Counted from the first letter of the stretch, positions 1 to 8,337 are shown. The stretch: DNA of 64,000 nt from Corynebacterium nuruki S6-4 (GCF_007970465.1 NZ_CP042429.1:1798001-1862000); one strand, 5' to 3'. Numbers and translations: made by a program. The notes: generated from the sequence alone by a model not told the origin.

Positions 1-373
1 TGACGATCGCGAGGACCCTGCCGACGCCACCGGACTTCTGCGGTTGCTGCTGCGGCGGGTACGGGGCCTGGTAGCCCTGGTAGCCCTGGTAGTTCTGCTG
101 GTACTGCGGCGGCTCCTGCTGCCCGTACCCGTCCGCCTGGTGCCGGTACTGCGGCGGCGTGGCCCACGGGTTCTGGGCCGGAGCCTGGCCGGCGTCCTGT
201 GCCCCGCCCTGTGCCCCGCTCTGTGCAGGGGCGTCCGCCTGCCAGGGCGACGACGTCCCCGGCGCGGCGGGATCCTGTCCGGACCCGGCGTCCACCGGTG
301 GGAACATCGTCGTCTCGTCGTTGCTGGGCGAACCCGGGTCAGGCTGTCCCCAGCCGCTGGTGTTGCCGCTCAT
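1..373 (-). CDS. Pro/Gln-rich envelope protein, N-terminal part (cut by window edge)
   Basis: Reading leftwards from an ATG at 373 the frame stays open to base 1, giving about 124 residues of an incomplete protein. The N-terminus is low-complexity: acidic and Ser/Pro at first (MSGNTSGWGQ), then Gln/Ala repeats, then YQGYQGYQ and PPQQQPQ tracts. It ends in KSGGVGRVLAIV, which looks like the start of a membrane helix. A GAGGAG Shine-Dalgarno lies about 9 bases upstream. Such a disordered cytoplasmic tail before a TM helix is common in actinobacterial septum, DUF4190- or DUF4352-type proteins, but the diagnostic domain is outside the window, so no function is given. Confidence 0.75.
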   Translation of the reverse strand, partial: MSGNTSGWGQPDPGSPSNDETTMFPPVDAGSGQDPAAPGTSSPWQADAPAQSGAQGGAQDAGQAPAQNPWATPPQYRHQADGYGQQEPPQYQQNYQGYQGYQAPYPPQQQPQKSGGVGRVLAIV

Positions 374-714
374 TCCGTGTACTCCTCGACTGTCTCCTGG
401 ACCGGCCCGGCACCGACCCGGTACCCGCGGTGGCGGTGGTGCCGGACGGATCCGCGGTGCCGGTCGGTTCTCGTAGCCCACAGTGTAGAGCAGGGTATGG
501 ACAACCTGAGTAACTGTGGGCCCCGAGTGCGGCGTCCCGGCACGGCGGACCGGGGACAGGGCGTCCCCTCCACAGCAGCAGAAGTATTACCGGGTTCCAC
601 CGGTAGAACTTTTCGCGACCTGGGGTTTTCCGGATTTCCAGGTGCCGCAGGTGGTAACACTTTCCCCGGGCCGGGCACCGGGCCCCGGCAATGGTCCGGG
701 TACCGCACACCGTC
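374..714. other. intergenic region without a supported gene
   Basis: This 341-base stretch should hold the promoter of the leftward envelope gene and the 3' end of the leftward phospholipase transcript. It is less GC-rich around 580-660 than the flanking genes. A GC-rich inverted repeat near 667-690 (CCGGGCC / GGGCCCCGG) could fold but has no T-run, so it is not called a terminator. Open frames here are shadows without family likeness. Confidence 0.5.
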
Positions 715-1329
715 TCAGAACGACCAGGGGAAATGCTCCGCGACCGGCGCCCCCTCCCCCTGCCGCTGCGTATTGAGCCACAACGCCGCAGCCACACCCC
801 GTGCGACCAGCCGGCATCCCGACCCGCCCATCCCCGCACCACAGGTGCCGGACGCCCGGTCGACCAACCGGTCATCCAGGTCACGGCGCAGCCCGGCCGG
901 CACCGCGCGCCCGTCCCGGTCGATGACACGCAGCAGGTCATAGCCCAGATCGTGGGCACGGCAGGCGGGTGTGAACGATGTCGGCAACGCCACCGGCGAG
1001 GAGCAGGCCCCGTCCGGATTGACCAGGTACCCGTCCTCCACGACCGGCCGGTACCCCAGGTCGGCGACCAGAACGTCAGGCACCGTGACCTGCTCAGCCG
1101 TCGCACCGTCAGCCACCTGCCCGGCCACCTGCTCCGCCGCCGTCGCAGCCGCGGTTGCCGGAGTACCGGACGCCGCCCCCGGGGCATCGGACACAACCGA
1201 CCCTGCGGCGACCGGCGCCGCCGACCCGGAGACCGCCAGCACCGCGGTGAGACCCACCCGGGCTGCAGCCAGCCGGGTCATCCGGGTCATCCTGCCCGGC
1301 TTGCCCGGCCTGCCCTGTCGTGTCGTCAT
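715..1329 (-). CDS. secreted prokaryotic phospholipase A2
   Basis: A 204-residue exported protein. Residues 14-42 form a basic-then-hydrophobic signal peptide ending near VAA. The mature part carries the prokaryotic PLA2 signature: Cys109 in a DGACSSP loop, then C123-R-A-H126-D127-L-G-Y130, with the catalytic His-Asp dyad on one helix and Cys163/Cys172 available for disulfides. Enzymes of this family (PF09056, best known from Streptomyces and fungi) hydrolyse the sn-2 ester of phospholipids with calcium. Start: the ATG at 1329 has GGAAGG eight bases upstream; an in-frame start 15 codons earlier is possible but has no such site. It is transcribed away from the adjacent two-component system, a possible regulator. 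Confidence 0.8.
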   Translation of the reverse strand: MTTRQGRPGKPGRMTRMTRLAAARVGLTAVLAVSGSAAPVAAGSVVSDAPGAASGTPATAAATAAEQVAGQVADGATAEQVTVPDVLVADLGYRPVVEDGYLVNPDGACSSPVALPTSFTPACRAHDLGYDLLRVIDRDGRAVPAGLRRDLDDRLVDRASGTCGAGMGGSGCRLVARGVAAALWLNTQRQGEGAPVAEHFPWSF

Positions 1330-1487
1330 GGTCCCGACCTTCCCGGCCGTCCGGTTCGTGGTTCGACTTCTCATGACCGGGGACGCTATGACCGCCGCCG
1401 TACCCGACGGATCCCCCGCGACAGTGAACCGGATCTCCCTCCCCAGGGGGATCCCACCACCCCGCCGGTCCTCTACCGTCGGTGGAC

Positions 1488-2693
1488 ATGCCCCGTCTGC
1501 CCCGTCTGCGCCGTCTGCCGAGCCCCGCCACCGTCCGCCGGCACCACCCGGGCCGCCGCGCCGCCGGCGCCCTCCGGCAGGTGCCGGTGGACGTCTGGCC
1601 CGTGGTCCTCGCCCTCATCCTCTACGCCGTCGCCTGGCCGGTCTTCCACCTCACCCACTCCGTGCATGCGGCGATCGTCCCGCTCCTCGCCGCCACCGGC
1701 ACCTGGCCGGTCGGGGCGGTCCGCCGGTACCCGTTCCCCGCCTGGGTGACCGTCGCCGCCACCTGCCTGATCAGCGTGCCGTTCCACGACAACCCCGGCT
1801 ACGCCCTCGGCTGGCCGGTCCCCCTCCACCTCGCCCTGGCCGTCACCCTCGCCGCCGTCGTCCTGCGCGGCACCGCCAGGCAGGTCGCCCTCGCCGTCGC
1901 CGGCACCGTCCTGCTCATGCTCGCCAACCCGTCGGAGGTCATCCTCGGCTGGATCGTCGGGGCGGGGGTGTGGTCCGCGTTCTTCCTGCTGCTGCGCTGG
2001 CTGCTGGCGTCCCGCCGTCAGGCACGGACCGAAGCGGGCCGGGCGACGGAGCAGTCGGCCCTGCGGGTGATGGCCGAGGAACGCAACGGGCTCGCCCGGG
2101 ACCTCCATGACGTCGTCGCCCACGAGATGTCGATGATCGTCGTCCAGGCCCAGTCCGCCCCCTACCGGCTGACCGGGGTGACCCCCGCGGTCCACGCCGA
2201 GTTCGACTCCATCGCCGACACCGCCCGCGAGGCGCTCAACCAGGTCCGGGAACTGCTGGGGGTGCTGCGTACCGACGCGGAGCAGGGCACCACCACCCCG
2301 GTCGGCATCTCGCAGATCGAGCCGACACTCACCGCCGCCCGCCGCGCCGGGGTGGATGTCACCTGGACCGTCGACGGGGATCCCGGCACCGTCAGCCAGA
2401 CCTCGGGGGTGGTTCTCCAGCGGGTCCTGCAGGAATGCCTGTCGAACGCCGGCCGGCACGCCCCCGGTGGCACGGTCGTCGTCGGGCTGGAGATCAGCCC
2501 GACGTGGGCGTCCCTGACCGTGGACAACGGCCCGGCCGCCCCCGGTGCGCTGGTCCCCCCGGAGCACAGCGGCGGGTCCGGTATCCCCGGGATGGCGGCC
2601 CGGGTGCAGGCGGTCGGCGGGACGTTCAGCGCCCTGCCCGCCGCGGACGGCGGCTTCAGTGTCGCCGCCGGCGTCCCGGTCCGTGCGAGCTGA
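1488..2693 (+). CDS. NarL-family sensor histidine kinase (HisKA_3)
   Basis: Four to six hydrophobic segments occupy roughly residues 35-175, followed by a cytoplasmic dimerisation/phosphoacceptor region with ARDLHDVVAHEMS (His about 207) and a HATPase domain with N-box ECLSNAGRHAPGG and G-box GGSGIPGMAAR. This is the layout of DesK/NarX-like actinobacterial kinases. The ATG at 1488 (GTG 1482 also possible) is preceded by TACCGT, suggesting a leaderless start. The response-regulator gene begins 58 bases downstream on the same strand, so the two form a system. The signal is not evident; there is no PAS or extracytoplasmic domain, which hints at sensing in or at the membrane. Confidence 0.9.
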   Translation: MPRLPRLRRLPSPATVRRHHPGRRAAGALRQVPVDVWPVVLALILYAVAWPVFHLTHSVHAAIVPLLAATGTWPVGAVRRYPFPAWVTVAATCLISVPFHDNPGYALGWPVPLHLALAVTLAAVVLRGTARQVALAVAGTVLLMLANPSEVILGWIVGAGVWSAFFLLLRWLLASRRQARTEAGRATEQSALRVMAEERNGLARDLHDVVAHEMSMIVVQAQSAPYRLTGVTPAVHAEFDSIADTAREALNQVRELLGVLRTDAEQGTTTPVGISQIEPTLTAARRAGVDVTWTVDGDPGTVSQTSGVVLQRVLQECLSNAGRHAPGGTVVVGLEISPTWASLTVDNGPAAPGALVPPEHSGGSGIPGMAARVQAVGGTFSALPAADGGFSVAAGVPVRAS

Positions 2694-2751
2694 GGGAACT
2701 GTGCGAACTGTACGGACTGCAGGAACTGACAGCCGGGTAGATTCAGTGGTC

Positions 2752-3438
2752 ATGGAGCAGTCCGGGAACATCACCGCCGTCGTCGTCGACGACCAGGCCA
2801 TGGTCCGGCAGGGGTTCGCCGCCCTGCTCGGCGCCCAACCGGACATCACCGTCGTCGCGGACGCCGCCGACGGCGCCGAGGCCGTCGACCGGGTCACCCG
2901 GCTGCACCCCGATGTCGTGTTCATGGACGTCCGGATGCCGGTGATGGACGGCCTGGAGGCCGCCCGCCGCATCCTCGCCGCCGGCCTCGACCCGGCACCC
3001 CGGATCATCATGCTCACCACCTTCGACCTCGACGACTATGTCTTCGAGGCACTGCGGCTCGGCTGCTCGGGATTCCTGCTCAAGGACGCCCCCGCCGACG
3101 AACTCGCCCGCGCCGCCCGCCTCGCGGTCTCCGGGGAGGCGCTGCTCGCCCCCACCGTCACCAAACGGCTCATCGCGGACGCCGTCGCCCGCCATCCCGG
3201 CCCCACCGCACGTCGCGCCGCCGGCTCACCGGCCTCCCGTCGGCTGGCGGAACTCACTCCCCGGGAGCGCGAGGTCCTGGAACAGATCGCCACCGGCCGG
3301 TCCAACCAGGAGATCGCGGAGACCCTGTTCATCTCGGAGGAGACGGTGAAGACCCACGTCCGCCGGGTCCTGCAGAAGCTGCAGCTGCGCGACCGCGTCC
3401 AGGCCGTCGTCTTCGCCTACGAGAACGGCGTGGTGTAA
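2752..3438 (+). CDS. NarL/LuxR-family response regulator
   Basis: A 228-residue regulator: receiver domain (VVDDQAMVRQG, phosphoacceptor Asp59 in FMDVRMPVMDG, Lys in FLLKDAP) and C-terminal LuxR HTH (LTPREREVLEQIATGRSNQEIA, then SEETVKTHVRRVLQKL). It is the cognate partner of the upstream kinase. The ATG at 2752 is preceded by TAGATT about ten bases upstream and no Shine-Dalgarno, so it may have its own leaderless promoter besides read-through. Target genes cannot be read from the sequence; the divergent phospholipase and the downstream hydrolase are the nearest candidates. Confidence 0.92.
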   Translation: MEQSGNITAVVVDDQAMVRQGFAALLGAQPDITVVADAADGAEAVDRVTRLHPDVVFMDVRMPVMDGLEAARRILAAGLDPAPRIIMLTTFDLDDYVFEALRLGCSGFLLKDAPADELARAARLAVSGEALLAPTVTKRLIADAVARHPGPTARRAAGSPASRRLAELTPREREVLEQIATGRSNQEIAETLFISEETVKTHVRRVLQKLQLRDRVQAVVFAYENGVV

Positions 3439-3553
3439 CTCCCCGTACCTCACTCCACAGGATTCACTCTTCAGGGCTCACTCCTCAGGGTGACCCGGAG
3501 ATCACCCGCCACGGGGATCCGCCCGGCACATCCCGCTCCATAGCGTGCGGAGC

Positions 3554-4477
3554 ATGGCCACACCGACAGTCCCCGCCCCCACCTCCGGCCCCGCCACGCA
3601 GCAGCCGCCACGGCAGCCACGGCAGCCGGCTGTGCCCGGCCGAACGCCCGCCCGCACCCGCCGGCACCGCATGACCGCCCTGCTCCTCCTCGTCGTCACC
3701 CTCCTCGCCGGCGCCCCGCCCGGCACCGCCGGCCCGGCCGCAGCCGCCGTCTGGTGGGCCGTCGACTCGGGCCCCTTCGCCCGCTCGCCACGCGACATCC
3801 TCACCGAGACCTCCCCGGCCGGCGCCGTCCGCGTCTTCGGCGACCACGCCGGACAGGACGCCGCCACCGCCGCCCGCGACACCGTCGACGCCCTGGAACA
3901 GGCCGGCGGCCTCGACCGCCGGATCCTCAGCGTCGACCTGCCCACCGGCTCCGGCTGGGTGGACCCCGACGAGGTCACCGCCCTGGAACGGTGGGCCGGC
4001 GGGGACATCGCCTCGGTGTCCGTCCGGTACTCCGCCGCCCCCTCGGCCGCGGTCCTCCTGCTCCACCGGGATCTGGCGGTCGACTCGGCCCGGGCACTGC
4101 TCCACGAAGTGGTCGACCGGGTCGACCGGCGGGATCCGGCGCGGCGTCCGGCGATCGTCGTCCACGGCGAAAGCCTCGGCGCCCTCGTCGGCACCGAAGT
4201 GCTCACCGACCCGCGGCTGGACGCCGCCGTGGCGTCCCGGCTGTGGCAGGGCACCCCCGGCGGCGCGCACGCCCCGGCGCCCACCGGCCCCGGCGCCCGG
4301 TGCACCGTCACCGACCTCAACGACGACGACCCGGTCGGACAACTGTCGACCCGGCTGCTCGCCCACCCGGTGCAGGCCGCCACCGTCCTCGCCGACCTGC
4401 CCGGATCGGAGAACCGGCCGGCCGGCTCAGGCCACAGTTACCGTCCCGTGCTCCCGCCGGCCGGCTGTGTCCGGTGA
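3554..4477 (+). CDS. secreted alpha/beta-hydrolase of the PF10081 family
   Basis: A 307-residue protein with a signal peptide at about 38-68 (RRHRM, hydrophobic core, GPAAAA). The rest matches the actinobacterial Abhydrolase_9 family: an RVF strand, DRRILSVDLPTGSGWVDPDE (130-140), SVRYS, and the nucleophile elbow HGESLG with Ser207. Family members usually add a multi-span membrane region; this copy has only the signal peptide. Substrates of the family are not well defined. Its last 51 bases overlap the convergent acyltransferase gene, a layout seen where hydrolase and acyltransferase act on the same envelope lipid, though here that is inference. Confidence 0.72.
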   Translation: MATPTVPAPTSGPATQQPPRQPRQPAVPGRTPARTRRHRMTALLLLVVTLLAGAPPGTAGPAAAAVWWAVDSGPFARSPRDILTETSPAGAVRVFGDHAGQDAATAARDTVDALEQAGGLDRRILSVDLPTGSGWVDPDEVTALERWAGGDIASVSVRYSAAPSAAVLLLHRDLAVDSARALLHEVVDRVDRRDPARRPAIVVHGESLGALVGTEVLTDPRLDAAVASRLWQGTPGGAHAPAPTGPGARCTVTDLNDDDPVGQLSTRLLAHPVQAATVLADLPGSENRPAGSGHSYRPVLPPAGCVR

Positions 4478-5869
4478 GCCGGCGGCCGCGGCACGCAGCC
4501 CGTCGGTGACCCGCCGGGCCCACTGCCCCACCGCCGCGCGGGCCTGCGGGGTCGAGGGGTACCGGACCCGCAGCTGCAGACCGTCGTCGTCGACCACGAA
4601 CCACGCCATCACCCCGTCGGTCATGATGCGGGCGGAGACATGCTGGGGACGCGCCGCCGCCGGGACCTGCACCGGCAGCCGCCGGTTGTCGAGCCAGGAG
4701 ACGGCGAACATGCCCGGGGACTGCGGCATCCCGCCCCACGGCCGCAGGAGCGGCTCGAGCGGGTGGGAGCCCAGGGCGATCGCGTCCCCCACCGCTCCAC
4801 TGCACACCACCGGATCGGTGGAGTCCGCCTCCAGCACCGCGTTGGTGATGAACCAGCCGACCGAGTCCGCCCACCGCCGCCGGTCACCGTCCGGCCCGCG
4901 CCGGGAGTGCACCGGGAACACCGCACGCAGTACCCCCGCCCCCATGTCCCGGTTGACCTGCACCATCACGCTCACCGCCATCGGCAGCAGCCGGACGCCG
5001 CTGTGCGCGGCCACCGCCTCGAGCCGGGCGACACCGGCGGGGTCCAGGACGTCGACGACCTCCACCACCTCGTCACGGGGGACCGAGACATCCCCGAGGT
5101 CCAGCGGGAACACCGGCATCCGGCCACCACCGGCCGCCATGATCTCCGCCCAGCGGTTGCGGACCTCGACGGGGGCCGGCGGCCGGACCTCCAGACCGCG
5201 GGTGTGCTCGGCGAAGGAGGGCACCGTCGCCCGCAGTCCGGGCGGGGTGCCGGCGACGGCCCGGACCGATGTTCCGTCGGATGCGCTGCCGGAGGCGCCG
5301 TCCTCACCGGCGCCGAGGAAGGCGAGCATGTCCCGCACCAGGACGAGCAGCGACCAGGCGTCGCCGTGGCAGTGGTCCAGGCCGATGACCGCGGTGCGGC
5401 GTCCGCCCCCGTGGTCGACGACGGCGAGCCGGTACGAGGGCAGCCCGAACGGCTCACAGACCTCGTCGAAGTAGTCGCGCAGCAGGGTCCGGGGGTCGGT
5501 CTCTGGGTCGGTCTCTGGGCCACCGAGGGGCCGCCACACGCCCCCGGTGACGACGATGTCGTGCGTCCGGATCAGCGGCAGCCCGGTGACCGGGTCCGGC
5601 CCGTCGTCACGCAGCACCGTGCGCAGCGTCCCGTGCCGGTCGATGACCCGCCGCCAGGCCTGGCCGACCCGCCCCAGTCCGACCGGTGGCAGCCGGAAAG
5701 CCACCGCCAGCCACGACCCCGGCCGGGTACCCGCGGCGGCGTGCCGGGACTGGTCGAAGGAGGCGACGTGGCCGTCAGGCAGGGCGTCGGGGGCGGGTGC
5801 GACCGTCGGCTCGAACACGGTCACCCGCCCTGCGGAAAGTTCCATACGGGCTACAGTTGTGAGTCTCAT
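4427..5869 (-). CDS. PapA-like condensation-domain acyltransferase
   Basis: A 480-residue protein of the condensation/acyltransferase fold. The active-site motif is GLDHCHGDAWS, an HxxxD motif with His166 and Asp170; upstream regions (WRRVIDRHGTLRTV) and the second half (VSWLDNRRLPV, MWFVVDDD-like strand) resemble mycobacterial PapA and coelenterate-like wax-ester condensation enzymes, which esterify trehalose or diols with long acyl chains. Start: MRLTTVARMELSAGRV is preferred at 5869, with a TATCTT box 13 bases upstream; an internal ATG at 5845 is the alternative. The 3' end overlaps the convergent PF10081 hydrolase by 51 bases. Likely role: envelope glycolipid acylation; substrate unknown. 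Confidence 0.65.
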   Translation of the reverse strand: MRLTTVARMELSAGRVTVFEPTVAPAPDALPDGHVASFDQSRHAAAGTRPGSWLAVAFRLPPVGLGRVGQAWRRVIDRHGTLRTVLRDDGPDPVTGLPLIRTHDIVVTGGVWRPLGGPETDPETDPRTLLRDYFDEVCEPFGLPSYRLAVVDHGGGRRTAVIGLDHCHGDAWSLLVLVRDMLAFLGAGEDGASGSASDGTSVRAVAGTPPGLRATVPSFAEHTRGLEVRPPAPVEVRNRWAEIMAAGGGRMPVFPLDLGDVSVPRDEVVEVVDVLDPAGVARLEAVAAHSGVRLLPMAVSVMVQVNRDMGAGVLRAVFPVHSRRGPDGDRRRWADSVGWFITNAVLEADSTDPVVCSGAVGDAIALGSHPLEPLLRPWGGMPQSPGMFAVSWLDNRRLPVQVPAAARPQHVSARIMTDGVMAWFVVDDDGLQLRVRYPSTPQARAAVGQWARRVTDGLRAAAAGSPDTAGRREHGTVTVA

Positions 5870-5943
5870 GTCCCTGGAAGATAGGGGCGCCGGATTTCCG
5901 GGGTATTTCTCCCCGGGAACAGGACGAGTCCGGAAAGGCAGCC

Positions 5944-6768
5944 ATGAACGGGTCGCTCGACACACTGGCCTACGACACCTGGGGGCCGGCTGACGGCATC
6001 CCCACCATCCAGCTGCACGGTCTGACCTCCAGCCGCGCCCGCGATGTCGCCCTCGGACTCGACCTCACCGCCGGGCAGGAGGACCTGCATGTCCTGCGGT
6101 ACGACGCCCCGGGGCACGGCCAGTCACCGGGACCCCGCATCCCCGCCGCCTACCGGTGGACCTCCCTGGCGAAGAACCTCGAGGAGATGACCGCCTATTT
6201 CGGCGGGGTGCCGGTGCACGCCGTCGGCCAGTCGATGGGTTCCGCGACGATCCTCACCTCCGCCGCCTCGGATCCGGCGGCCGCCGTATCGCGCTACGGG
6301 TCCTTCGTCCTGGCCCTGCCGCCGACCGCGTGGGAACTGCGCGGCGACCGGGCCGGCACCTACGAGAACTCCGCCCGGTTCGTCGAGGAGCACGGCAGGG
6401 CCGCCTTCGCCGAGACGACCCGCTACGAGCCGACTCCACCGGCGCGCCGCAACGACGTCCCCTTCACCTGGCCGGACGTCGCCGAGGACCTGCTCCCCAC
6501 CGTCTTCCGCGGCGCGGCGGGCAATGACCTGCCGCCGCGCGAGAAGATCGCGGCGCTGGGCGACAAGCGGATCCCCACGCTGATTCTCAGCTGGTCCGGC
6601 GACCCCGCACATCCGGTGGCCGTAGCCGAGGAACTCCACCGGCTGCTGCCGAACTCGCAGCTGGTGACCGCGGACACGCCGGCGGACACCGCGACCTGGC
6701 CGGATCTCATCGGTTCATTCATCCGGACACAGTCCCGGTACTACCTCGGGCAGCACCGGCGGCGGTAA
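5944..6768 (+). CDS. alpha/beta-hydrolase fold protein
   Basis: A 274-residue cytoplasmic protein with the classic fold: oxyanion strand TIQLHGLTSS, VLRYDAPGHGQS, nucleophile elbow GQSMGS (Ser97) and an acid-strand ILSWSGDPAHPV. The C-terminal strand where the catalytic His normally sits reads LVTADTPADTATWPD and has no His, so the triad looks incomplete unless the His in DPAH substitutes. GAAAGG lies seven bases before the ATG. It is divergent from the acyltransferase gene with about 75 bases between. Function beyond hydrolase-fold cannot be assigned. Confidence 0.75.
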   Translation: MNGSLDTLAYDTWGPADGIPTIQLHGLTSSRARDVALGLDLTAGQEDLHVLRYDAPGHGQSPGPRIPAAYRWTSLAKNLEEMTAYFGGVPVHAVGQSMGSATILTSAASDPAAAVSRYGSFVLALPPTAWELRGDRAGTYENSARFVEEHGRAAFAETTRYEPTPPARRNDVPFTWPDVAEDLLPTVFRGAAGNDLPPREKIAALGDKRIPTLILSWSGDPAHPVAVAEELHRLLPNSQLVTADTPADTATWPDLIGSFIRTQSRYYLGQHRRR

Positions 6769-6908
6769 CCCGGATGCGGGGCGCCGGGCGCGGGGCCGGC
6801 AGAAGGTGAACGGCAGATACTGCCCTCCCCGTCACCGTTTCCACCCCGTAGGCGGTGACAGCGGGTGCAGTATCTGCCGTATCTGCGAGCGCAGCGGTCC
6901 GGACACGG

Positions 6909-6942
6909 AAAAACCCGGTCCGCACCGTGGTGCGGACCGGGT
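6909..6942 (-). terminator. rho-independent terminator of tRNA-Arg copy 1
   Basis: On the minus strand, a perfect 14-bp stem (positions 6929-6942 with 6913-6926, two-base loop) ends in a TTTTT run (6909-6913), directly downstream of the tRNA-Arg gene. Confidence 0.85.
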
Positions 6943-6950
6943 CCCTGCTG

Positions 6951-7023
6951 TGCGCCCGGAGGGATTCGAACCCCCAACCTTCTGATCCGTAGTCAGATGC
7001 TCTATCCGTTGAGCTACGGGCGC
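6951..7023 (-). tRNA. tRNA-Arg (anticodon ACG), copy 1
   Basis: A 73-base cloverleaf: acceptor GCGCCCG/CGGGCGC with discriminator A, D-loop AGCTCAACGGATAGAGC, anticodon arm TCTGA-CTACGGA-TCAGA (ACG, read as ICG) and T-arm with GGTTCGAATCC. CCA is not encoded. It is identical to the copy at 7994. Confidence 0.97.
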
Positions 7024-7051
7024 AGCCGCTGCATCTCTGCAACGAGGACAA

Positions 7052-7080
7052 AGCGTACACGCGCCCCGGTACGCTGGCAA
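7052..7080 (-). promoter_or_regulatory. promoter of tRNA-Arg copy 1
   Basis: On the minus strand TTGCCA (7080-7075), 17 bases, TACGCT (7057-7052), placing the start about 20 bases upstream of the mature 5' end. Confidence 0.55.
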
Positions 7081-7089
7081 ATGCGCAGG

Positions 7090-7911
7090 TCACACCAGCT
7101 TCGACAGGAAGCGCAGCGGCACCACCTTCAGCAGCCACGAGATCGGACGCCACGGCCACTCCGGCGCATAGGCCTTCCGCCGCCGCGCCTCGACAGCCGC
7201 CAGGATCGACCGCACCCCGCGCTGCGTGGACACCATGAACGGCGTGTTCTGCTCCACCTTCTCGTTCATCTCCGAGCGGATGTAGCCCGGCAGGATGACC
7301 GTCACATCGATCGGCGATCCGGCGGTGACCAGCTCGGACTGCAGCGCCTCCCCCAGGTTCGCCACGAACGCCTTCGTCGCCCCGTAGGTCGCCATGGACC
7401 GCCGGTTCCCGCGCAGTGCGGTCACCGAGGAGATCAGCACGAGGTGGCCGGCACCCCGGCCACCGTCGGCGGCGCGGAACAGCTCCATCGCCGCCTCCGC
7501 CTGGGCGAGGACGCCGAGGACGTTCGTCGTGGCGGTCCGCTGGTTCGCCGACGGCCGCCCCGACCCGACCGGACGCCCCTGCCCCAGGCCGGCATTGGCG
7601 ACGACCCGGTCCAGACCACCGGCACCGGCGGCCCGGGCATCGGCGTCCGCGGTCCGGAAGACCTCCCGCACGGCGTCCGCGTCGGTGACGTCGAGGGCGT
7701 AGGTGCGCACCGTCACCGCGGGGTGCGCCGCCGTGATCTCGGCGGCGAGGGCGTCCAGCCGGTCGGTGCGGCGGGCGCAGAGTGCGAGGTGGTGACCGAG
7801 GGCGGCGGACTGGCGGGCGAGTTCGGCGCCGATGCCGGAACTCGCACCGGTGATGAGGACCGTGAAGGGCGCAGACGGGGACACTGCAGAGGAGGACGCG
7901 GAAGAGGGCAT
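7090..7911 (-). CDS. short-chain dehydrogenase/reductase
   Basis: A 273-residue classical SDR: nucleotide-binding TGASSGIGAEL near the N-terminus, a VANAG strand motif, a catalytic Ser in LISSVTAL and the YGATK Tyr-Lys pair. The C-terminal sequence (EWPWRPISWLLKVVPLRFLSKLV) resembles the membrane-proximal end of DltE/YdfG-like actinobacterial SDRs. The ATG at 7911 is the first start after the upstream tRNA gene; longer readings run through the tRNA and are not coding. It lies between two identical tRNA-Arg genes on the same strand. Substrate unknown. Confidence 0.85.
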   Translation of the reverse strand: MPSSASSSAVSPSAPFTVLITGASSGIGAELARQSAALGHHLALCARRTDRLDALAAEITAAHPAVTVRTYALDVTDADAVREVFRTADADARAAGAGGLDRVVANAGLGQGRPVGSGRPSANQRTATTNVLGVLAQAEAAMELFRAADGGRGAGHLVLISSVTALRGNRRSMATYGATKAFVANLGEALQSELVTAGSPIDVTVILPGYIRSEMNEKVEQNTPFMVSTQRGVRSILAAVEARRRKAYAPEWPWRPISWLLKVVPLRFLSKLV

Positions 7912-7930
7912 GGCCCTGAAGATAACAGGA

Positions 7931-7977
7931 AACCCCGCACCCTCGGGCCGGTTTCCACCGGTCCACGGTGCGGGGTT
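7931..7977 (-). terminator. terminator-like hairpin after tRNA-Arg copy 2
   Basis: An 11-bp outer stem (7931-7941 with 7967-7977) encloses a smaller CCGG hairpin; on the minus strand it is followed by TTTCCTGTT. It ends the tRNA transcript before the SDR gene. The T-run is weaker than at copy 1. Confidence 0.6.
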
Positions 7978-7993
7978 CTCCCAGAGAAAAGCG

Positions 7994-8066
7994 TGCGCCC
8001 GGAGGGATTCGAACCCCCAACCTTCTGATCCGTAGTCAGATGCTCTATCCGTTGAGCTACGGGCGC
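7994..8066 (-). tRNA. tRNA-Arg (anticodon ACG), copy 2
   Basis: A 73-base cloverleaf identical to the copy at 6951: acceptor GCGCCCG/CGGGCGC, anticodon loop CTACGGA, T-arm GGTTCGAATCC, discriminator A, no encoded CCA. The copies lie 1,043 bases apart with different flanks. Confidence 0.97.
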
Positions 8067-8245
8067 CCGCTGTTTCCAGCGACTCCAGTCTCCTGCGGCA
8101 CACCACCAGACGGGAGTGTCACGCGATCCCGGGGTACACCACACACCCCTTGTAACGGGACCGCGCCCTGAATGCCCACCGACCTCACCACAAGGCGGGT
8201 GGACGGCTGACGACACAACCCTCACGAAAGCTGCAGGAACTGAAG

Positions 8246-8337
8246 TGGCGGAGACGAGAGGATTTGAACCTCCGGTCCTCTGTTAGGAAGACAACTCATT
8301 AGCAGTGAGTCCCATTCGGCCGCTCTGGCACGTCTCC
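8246..8337 (-). tRNA. tRNA-Ser (anticodon GCT)
   Basis: Class II tRNA of 89 bases plus encoded CCA (8246-8248). Acceptor GGAGACG/CGTCTCC, discriminator G, anticodon arm CTCA-CTGCTAA-TGAG (GCT, reads AGC/AGU), long variable arm and T-arm with GGTTCAAATCC. Confidence 0.96.

Noticed and set aside
44..943. A 299-codon Arg/Pro-rich plus-strand frame
   Set aside because: Antisense to the leftward envelope and phospholipase genes; composition is that of a GC-rich shadow.
6719..8106. Long minus-strand readings with the sequence SSTDRASDYGSEGWGFESLRAH
   Set aside because: That segment is the translation of the tRNA-Arg genes; the SDR starts at 7911 and the rest is not coding.
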